A stretch of DNA of 21,772 nt from a virus. The position numbers and the translations under genes were made by a program. The stretch lies in IMG/VR virus record IMGVR_UViG_3300042731_005433, positions 1-21,772 of that record. One strand, written 5' to 3'. The stretch's first letter is position 1; every line of letters starts with the position of its first letter. Shown here one piece after another: positions 17,591-21,772 of the stretch. The notes beneath the pieces are model-generated. The model had not been told where the DNA came from. It did no database searches and saw nothing but the letters and a program-made list of their open reading frames with translations.

Positions 17591-18049
17591 ATGACTTCTT
17601 TTCTAGACAATATAGACAAGGATGGACTTGAGTCCGTTTTCGATGATTTACATGACACTTTTGCAAGAGACATTAAATTTATTAAAGATTCTCAAAAAAT
17701 AATTTTAAGCACAAATCCTAACTATAATTATTTATATAAAAACGCAAGAGGACAAATGTCTAGTGTTAAAAATAAAATTATACAAACAACCATGAAGGCT
17801 AGAATACTTTATGTTGGAAGACAAAATGAAGATGTTTTTGATGGTGAAGCCGGAGCTCAAATTAAAGTAGATAAACATGTTGGTGAGGTTAGGGTAAAAG
17901 TCAATAAGGACGGTTATGATTTTCTGAAAGAAGCAAAGCGTTGTGAATTAGATGGCAGAAAATTTACAATTAGTAGTGACGAGAGACCTCATGGACTATT
18001 CTCTCCAAGATACTATACCTTTTATTTAAAACCTGTAGACGAAGGATAA
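17591..18049 (+). CDS. Putative neck / head-tail joining protein (152 aa)
   Basis: I do not recognise a named family. The N-terminal third is helical (MTSFLDNIDKDGLESVFDDL, then a helix ending in SQKIIL). The remainder is beta-rich: MKARILYVGRQN, GAQIKVDKHVGEVRVKV, a short helix YDFLKEAKRCEL, and YYTFYLKPV. A helix followed by a small beta barrel is the plan of several head-closure and stopper proteins, and the gene heads a plus-strand group next to the tail operon, so a junction role is reasonable. That is inference. The start lacks a clear Shine-Dalgarno and follows an A-rich run. The next gene begins one base after its stop. Confidence 0.8.
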   Translation: MTSFLDNIDKDGLESVFDDLHDTFARDIKFIKDSQKIILSTNPNYNYLYKNARGQMSSVKNKIIQTTMKARILYVGRQNEDVFDGEAGAQIKVDKHVGEVRVKVNKDGYDFLKEAKRCELDGRKFTISSDERPHGLFSPRYYTFYLKPVDEG

Positions 18050-18050
18050 T

Positions 18051-18656
18051 ATGTACATACCTAGAGATCAAAAGAAAGCTGTATCAAAGTTAGTTGACCT
18101 AAGGAAGTCAATGGAATATGTCAAAGAGGTAAAGTCTTTGGTTAGATCGGAATTTCAGATTGCTAAAAAAAAGTTAATTAACGACTTCGAAAATCACCCA
18201 GTAACTAGAGAAATAGACGGAGGCGTTGGTGCATCTAATTACTCTGGAACTCTGGGAGGTAACGGTAATCTTTTTTCTTTTATAGGCTTTAAATCTGGAG
18301 ATTCTCCAACCACACCAATTAGAGTTGCATTTGATAATATAGTGATGACATCCACAATAATAAGAAGAGACGGAAGTTCGGAAAGTTATGTGATGTATCC
18401 AACTCCTGAAGAAATATTTAGAATTACGCCACTACCATGGGCAGACGGAAGAAGTTGGGCAGAGGGAATTGAGAAAGGCATTTCTAATTTGGGCCAGTAC
18501 TTAAACAAACCTTCGTCTTACAGTAGGTCAGGAGGAGGCATTCAATCCGAAAACACAGTTTCAGGTTCTGAGTTTAGGTCCACTCCATACATAACAGGAT
18601 TAATTAAAGATTTCGAAAAAGAAATACAAAAACTAGGAGTTAAAATAATTCTATAA
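18051..18656 (+). CDS. Putative neck or tail-completion protein (201 aa)
   Basis: The N-terminal helix (about 1-45, charged, with VRSEFQIAKKKLINDFENHP) leads into HPVTREIDGGVGASNYSGTL, then LFSFIGFKSGD and a beta pair IVMTSTIIRRDGSSESYVMY. A Trp-containing segment LPWADGRSWAEGIEKGISNL and a Ser/Gly-rich loop come before a C-terminal helix. A long N-terminal helix plus a small alpha/beta domain, in this position between a possible stopper and a large structural protein, fits HK97 gp10 / lambda gpZ-like neck proteins, but no diagnostic motif is seen. AAGG lies before the ATG. The stop overlaps the next start (TAATG), so the three genes are likely co-translated. Confidence 0.8.
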   Translation: MYIPRDQKKAVSKLVDLRKSMEYVKEVKSLVRSEFQIAKKKLINDFENHPVTREIDGGVGASNYSGTLGGNGNLFSFIGFKSGDSPTTPIRVAFDNIVMTSTIIRRDGSSESYVMYPTPEEIFRITPLPWADGRSWAEGIEKGISNLGQYLNKPSSYSRSGGGIQSENTVSGSEFRSTPYITGLIKDFEKEIQKLGVKIIL

Positions 18657-20938
18657 TGAAACCCCAGTTTCAGCATCAAGTTATCACAAGCTTTGCTCTA
18701 TGGTTAGACAACGCTATTTGTTGCAGGGGAGAAGCTTTTCAAAATATAGAGTCCACTTTATATTATCAAGATGACGAAAGGCTTGACCCTAATTATATAT
18801 CTTTTGCGTCTCCGCACAAGCAATGGCTGTATGACTCTTCTGTTAATGGAGCTCAAATTATAGACGGCATAACGCTAGATAAGTATTACATAAAGAAGAA
18901 CTCTCAAGGAATTCAATACGATTTTGAGAACGGTAGAGTTTTAATCCCCAGAACACTGGCTAATAAAAGTTCTTATGTCGAGGCTTTATATGCTGTAAAA
19001 GATTTTAACATTTACATAACCGATCAAACAGAAGAAGAATTACTAATTGAAAGTAAGTTTGATAAAAACAGTAGATATGATCAAGACTTATTCGAAGGTA
19101 TCAAGCCATACGACCAAGTTGTTCCAGCTATATTCCTTTCTTATGAATATGGAAGAAATATGCCATTTGCATTTGGTGGTGAAGATATAACTCAATCAAA
19201 TATTAGATGTGTTGTTTTTGCTGAAAATTCTTATCAACTAGATGGTATCTTTTCTATTTTAAATGACTTGAATACAACCAGTATTTCTAATATTGGATAT
19301 AATGAATTCCCATTAAATGAATTTGGTGGCTTAAAATTTGGGTATTACGATTACAAAGATTTAGCTGAAAGATACTATAATTTATATAACACTCAGAGCC
19401 TACTTCATATAGATAAGGTTACAGTCTCTAAATTAAATGACAGAGTGGCAAAAAAATCTCATCCGGGTTTATATATTGGTTTTGTTGATTTTGAAATTAG
19501 AGCTCATAGATTCCCAAGACAACCTCTGGTTGAACCAATTGCATCAAGAGAGCCGGCATTTCAATATATCCCATTAGCTCCATATGAATTAACTTTAATA
19601 ACTGTTCAAGAACCATATGCACCATATGATCTTACTATTGATACAGGATTGCCGTTTGCTCCGTATGGGTTGTTCTTAACTAAGACGAGGCATGAAAGAT
19701 TACAGCCGGGTGAAGTTGCTTCTATATCCATACTTAAGGGAGGAAAACTTATTATTAGATTGGATGGATATGCTGGGCAAGTAGCTTATTTAAATATATT
19801 AGGTCAATCGATTAAAATAGGATCAGATAAGCAAAACAATTTAATATGGGATGGCCATACATTTAAATCTAAAAATGAGACAATTAATGTAAATATAGCT
19901 GGAGCTAATTTTGATATTAAATGGCTTGGAACGGGTAGTCAAATAATAGAGTTAACAAGGCTTTCTAATGATTCTTGGAATGACTTTGAAGTTGATATAT
20001 ATGTTCCGTGTTCAGCAATTGAAGTTAACACCAGTGGACTACAAACACCTTATCTAGAGTCTACTGAGCCAGAAGAAAACACAACAAACAGAGCTCCAAC
20101 ATGGTCGTGGACTGAGATAGAGGGAGCTTCTTACTATGAAATTGTTGACCAAAAAGAACAATCCACACAGATAGAGGGCACATCCTATACCCCAGAAACA
20201 GTATTAAAAGATGGAACATACTCATTGAAGGTTAGAGCTGTTGCTCATGATGGATTGAAATCAGAATGGTCTAATGTGGTTACTAAGGTCGTTGATTCAA
20301 CACCACCAAGTCCAGCACCCGTAATGAGGGTTCATAGTCAGCCTTATCAAGATTATATAGAAATATCTTGGGAAGGTAAAGCAAGAGACAGTAATAAATT
20401 TTTAGTTGAATTAATTGATGAAGTTGAAATAGGAAAGCAAATTTTTGAAGAAATTGAAACTACAGAAACAACATTTAGAAAAGAATTAAAATCTGGTAGA
20501 TATACAATCAATGTATACAGTTTGGACCTAGTTAAAAATCGATCAAAGCCAGCAAGTTATACGTTTAGAATAGGTATGAGACTTGATATAATTAGAAATC
20601 AAATTTCATCCGATCCACTGATCACTTTAGCGGCAATACCGAAACCCGGAGCTCAAGAAGTGAGAAACGAAAAACAGCAAACTAAAAATTATGCAATGCC
20701 TAACGGAGAGCTTTTGATACTAAGACCATCAAAACATGATTTATTTTTACAAGAAATTATAGATTCATCAAAAGACATTACTGTGTACACAAATAAAAAT
20801 AAAGAATATTCTTTAGCATTTGTTCAGTTTAATACAGCCACACCTTATTATCACACAGGAAAATATGGAATATACAAACTTGAAGGTTCTTTGGAGGCTG
20901 GCGAAAGAATTGAGAGATTAAAATTGTTTATGCTATAA
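18656..20938 (+). CDS. Large virion structural protein with APY repeats and two FN3-like domains (760 aa)
   Basis: Residues 1-295 form a mixed domain I do not recognise, ending VDFEIRAHRFPR. Residues about 304-345 hold three close copies of APY-[EDG]-L-[TF]-[LI] (APYELTL, APYDLTI, APYGLFL). A beta-rich domain spans about 350-470. Residues about 479-548 look like a fibronectin type III domain (PTWSWTEIEGASYYEIV, then YSLKVRAVAHDGLKSEW), and 550-637 like a second one (IEISWEGKARDSNKFLVEL, then GRYTINVYSLD). Residues 638-760 are a further beta-rich end. FN3 domains are common on exposed phage proteins and are linked to surface contacts. The gene might encode a tail-terminator-like base with decoration, or a fibre or collar protein. 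The gene is certain and the role is not. Confidence 0.85.
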   Translation: MKPQFQHQVITSFALWLDNAICCRGEAFQNIESTLYYQDDERLDPNYISFASPHKQWLYDSSVNGAQIIDGITLDKYYIKKNSQGIQYDFENGRVLIPRTLANKSSYVEALYAVKDFNIYITDQTEEELLIESKFDKNSRYDQDLFEGIKPYDQVVPAIFLSYEYGRNMPFAFGGEDITQSNIRCVVFAENSYQLDGIFSILNDLNTTSISNIGYNEFPLNEFGGLKFGYYDYKDLAERYYNLYNTQSLLHIDKVTVSKLNDRVAKKSHPGLYIGFVDFEIRAHRFPRQPLVEPIASREPAFQYIPLAPYELTLITVQEPYAPYDLTIDTGLPFAPYGLFLTKTRHERLQPGEVASISILKGGKLIIRLDGYAGQVAYLNILGQSIKIGSDKQNNLIWDGHTFKSKNETINVNIAGANFDIKWLGTGSQIIELTRLSNDSWNDFEVDIYVPCSAIEVNTSGLQTPYLESTEPEENTTNRAPTWSWTEIEGASYYEIVDQKEQSTQIEGTSYTPETVLKDGTYSLKVRAVAHDGLKSEWSNVVTKVVDSTPPSPAPVMRVHSQPYQDYIEISWEGKARDSNKFLVELIDEVEIGKQIFEEIETTETTFRKELKSGRYTINVYSLDLVKNRSKPASYTFRIGMRLDIIRNQISSDPLITLAAIPKPGAQEVRNEKQQTKNYAMPNGELLILRPSKHDLFLQEIIDSSKDITVYTNKNKEYSLAFVQFNTATPYYHTGKYGIYKLEGSLEAGERIERLKLFML

Positions 20939-20961
20939 TAATATGTGTATTAATACTTGAG

Positions 20962-21772
20962 ATGGCCACAAATCACTTTAATGTTTACTATAGTTTTCTG
21001 CATAGAAATGAATCTCCATATCTAGCGGATGTATATAGAGTCTTCAGGCAAGAAGACGGAGGAGCATGGGATGCTATTGCTGAGCATCCCGCTGGAAAAA
21101 TGGGAGACCCTGTGTTGGTTACAGGTATGGATGTTGTAAGAGATTGCAATATTCAATACAACTACAAGGTTTCTGCCTACAATAATCAAGGAGAGGTGTA
21201 TTGTATTAATCCTTTAGTTTCAGGAGTTAATTTTCCATGTCCTACTCCATCAAGAACTCAAACTTCTACACCTACTACACCAACAGCAACCCCAACCAAG
21301 ACGCAAACAGGCACTCCCACACAGACCCCAACAAATACGAGCACACAAACTCCCACGCAAACACCCACACCCACACAAACTGTAACAAAAACCCCAACCC
21401 TTACACAGACACAGAGTCAAACCCCAACTAATACACAAACACAAACTCAAACACAGACTCAGACTCAAACACAGACTCAAACACAGACTCAGACTCAGAC
21501 GCAAACACAAAGTCAAACAGTTACCCAAACACCAAGTCAGACCGTTACTAAAACACAAACACAAACGCAGACACAAACTTTAACACAAACACCAACAGTT
21601 ACTGCAACACAAACCGTTACGCCGACCCATACAGAAACTCAAACCGTAACACCTTCTGCTACAATAACTCAAACTCCAACAATCACACAAACACCTTCGG
21701 AGACACAAACACAAACAGTTACCCCATCTCACACCGAAACTCAAACTGTTACTCCATCGGTATCACAAACAC
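20962..21772 (+). CDS. FN3-like head with a Thr/Gln/Pro repeat tail, 3' end outside window
   Basis: My translation gives at least 270 residues, open to the window edge. The first 90 or so (MATNHFNVYYSFLHRNESPY, then ADVYRVFRQEDGGAWDAIAE, then IQYNYKVSAYNNQGEVYCI) read like a fibronectin type III domain. From P94 the chain is almost only Thr, Gln, Pro, Ser and Val, with T-x alternation (TPTQTPT, TQTQTQ, QTVTPSHTETQTVT). Such segments are extended, mucin-like and, in theory, open to O-glycosylation. A capsid or tail decoration, or a fibre stalk, is likely. The protein may continue into a C-terminal domain off-window. It lies 23 bp after the 760-aa gene; GAG just before the ATG is a weak ribosome site. 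Confidence 0.85.
   Translation, partial: MATNHFNVYYSFLHRNESPYLADVYRVFRQEDGGAWDAIAEHPAGKMGDPVLVTGMDVVRDCNIQYNYKVSAYNNQGEVYCINPLVSGVNFPCPTPSRTQTSTPTTPTATPTKTQTGTPTQTPTNTSTQTPTQTPTPTQTVTKTPTLTQTQSQTPTNTQTQTQTQTQTQTQTQTQTQTQTQTQSQTVTQTPSQTVTKTQTQTQTQTLTQTPTVTATQTVTPTHTETQTVTPSATITQTPTITQTPSETQTQTVTPSHTETQTVTPSVSQT
21241..21772 (+). repeat. Thr/Gln/Pro-coding low-complexity repeat
   Basis: The DNA is an imperfect array of short units such as ACACAGACTCAG and ACACAAACTCAA, densest at about 21430-21520, within the reading frame above. A longer unit, roughly CACACCGAAACTCAAACTGT, recurs at about 21629-21650 and 21731-21751. The unit sizes are multiples of 3 in the dense part, so slippage would keep the frame. 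The plus strand is nearly free of G, which produces Cys/Leu-rich open frames on the other strand by chance. Confidence 0.9.

Noticed and set aside
21237-21431. Plus-strand 64-codon frame rich in Asn, Thr and His
   Set aside because: It is another frame of the same repeat, overlapping the longer frame that starts at 20962 with a folded N-terminal domain.
21250-21576. Minus-strand 108-codon open frame rich in Cys and Leu
   Set aside because: It is the reverse strand of the G-poor Thr/Gln/Pro repeat; the repeat alone removes stops and gives Cys-Leu periodicity.

Overview
The window is an AT-rich stretch (about one third G+C by eye) of a tailed bacteriophage genome (Caudoviricetes), holding most of its tail and neck module. 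No host gene, tRNA, integrase or CRISPR array is visible. Strong Shine-Dalgarno sequences (AAGGAGG, AGGAGG) point to a bacterial host. The host itself cannot be named from the sequence. The Thr/Gln/Pro-rich protein at the right end and the Pro-Asn-Phe (PNF) motif series in the tape measure resemble what I have seen in environmental, often marine, phages; that is an impression, not a result.

Minus strand, read from 17533 down to 1: a 95-aa protein; two proteins in the usual tail-assembly-chaperone position (282 and 335 aa); a giant 3619-aa tape measure protein; two related tail-tube-like proteins (269 and 390 aa), each apparently built of two similar halves; then the lambda-type tail-tip series M, L, K. 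The M-type protein holds two M-like domains in one chain. The L-type protein keeps the four-cysteine domain but with an extra module inserted in it. The K-type protein (JAMM plus NlpC/P60) runs off the left edge. The order chaperones-H-M-L-K matches lambda, so I- and J-like genes are expected beyond coordinate 1. Genes overlap or nearly touch, so this looks like one long operon.

A 57-bp divergent gap (17534-17590) separates this from a plus-strand group: 152-, 201- and 760-aa proteins, probably neck or head-tail-junction and virion structural proteins (the last with FN3-like domains), then a protein with an FN3-like head and a long Thr/Gln/Pro repeat tail that runs off the right edge.

The most unusual object is the tape measure gene (4474-15333). 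After a standard TP901-type core, residues 545-1764 are broken up by 13 copies of a short motif (G-[FLYMH]-[IV]-P-N-[FY] and variants) into unlike, lysine-rich modules. One module is a convincing staphylococcal-nuclease-like domain with its catalytic Arg/Glu/Arg set intact. Another looks like a PD-(D/E)XK nuclease. The second half has a 74-residue tandem helical repeat and many F-x-x-G-G motifs. My reading is that this tape measure carries a cargo of enzymatic modules into the host during DNA delivery. That is a hypothesis built on visible motifs.
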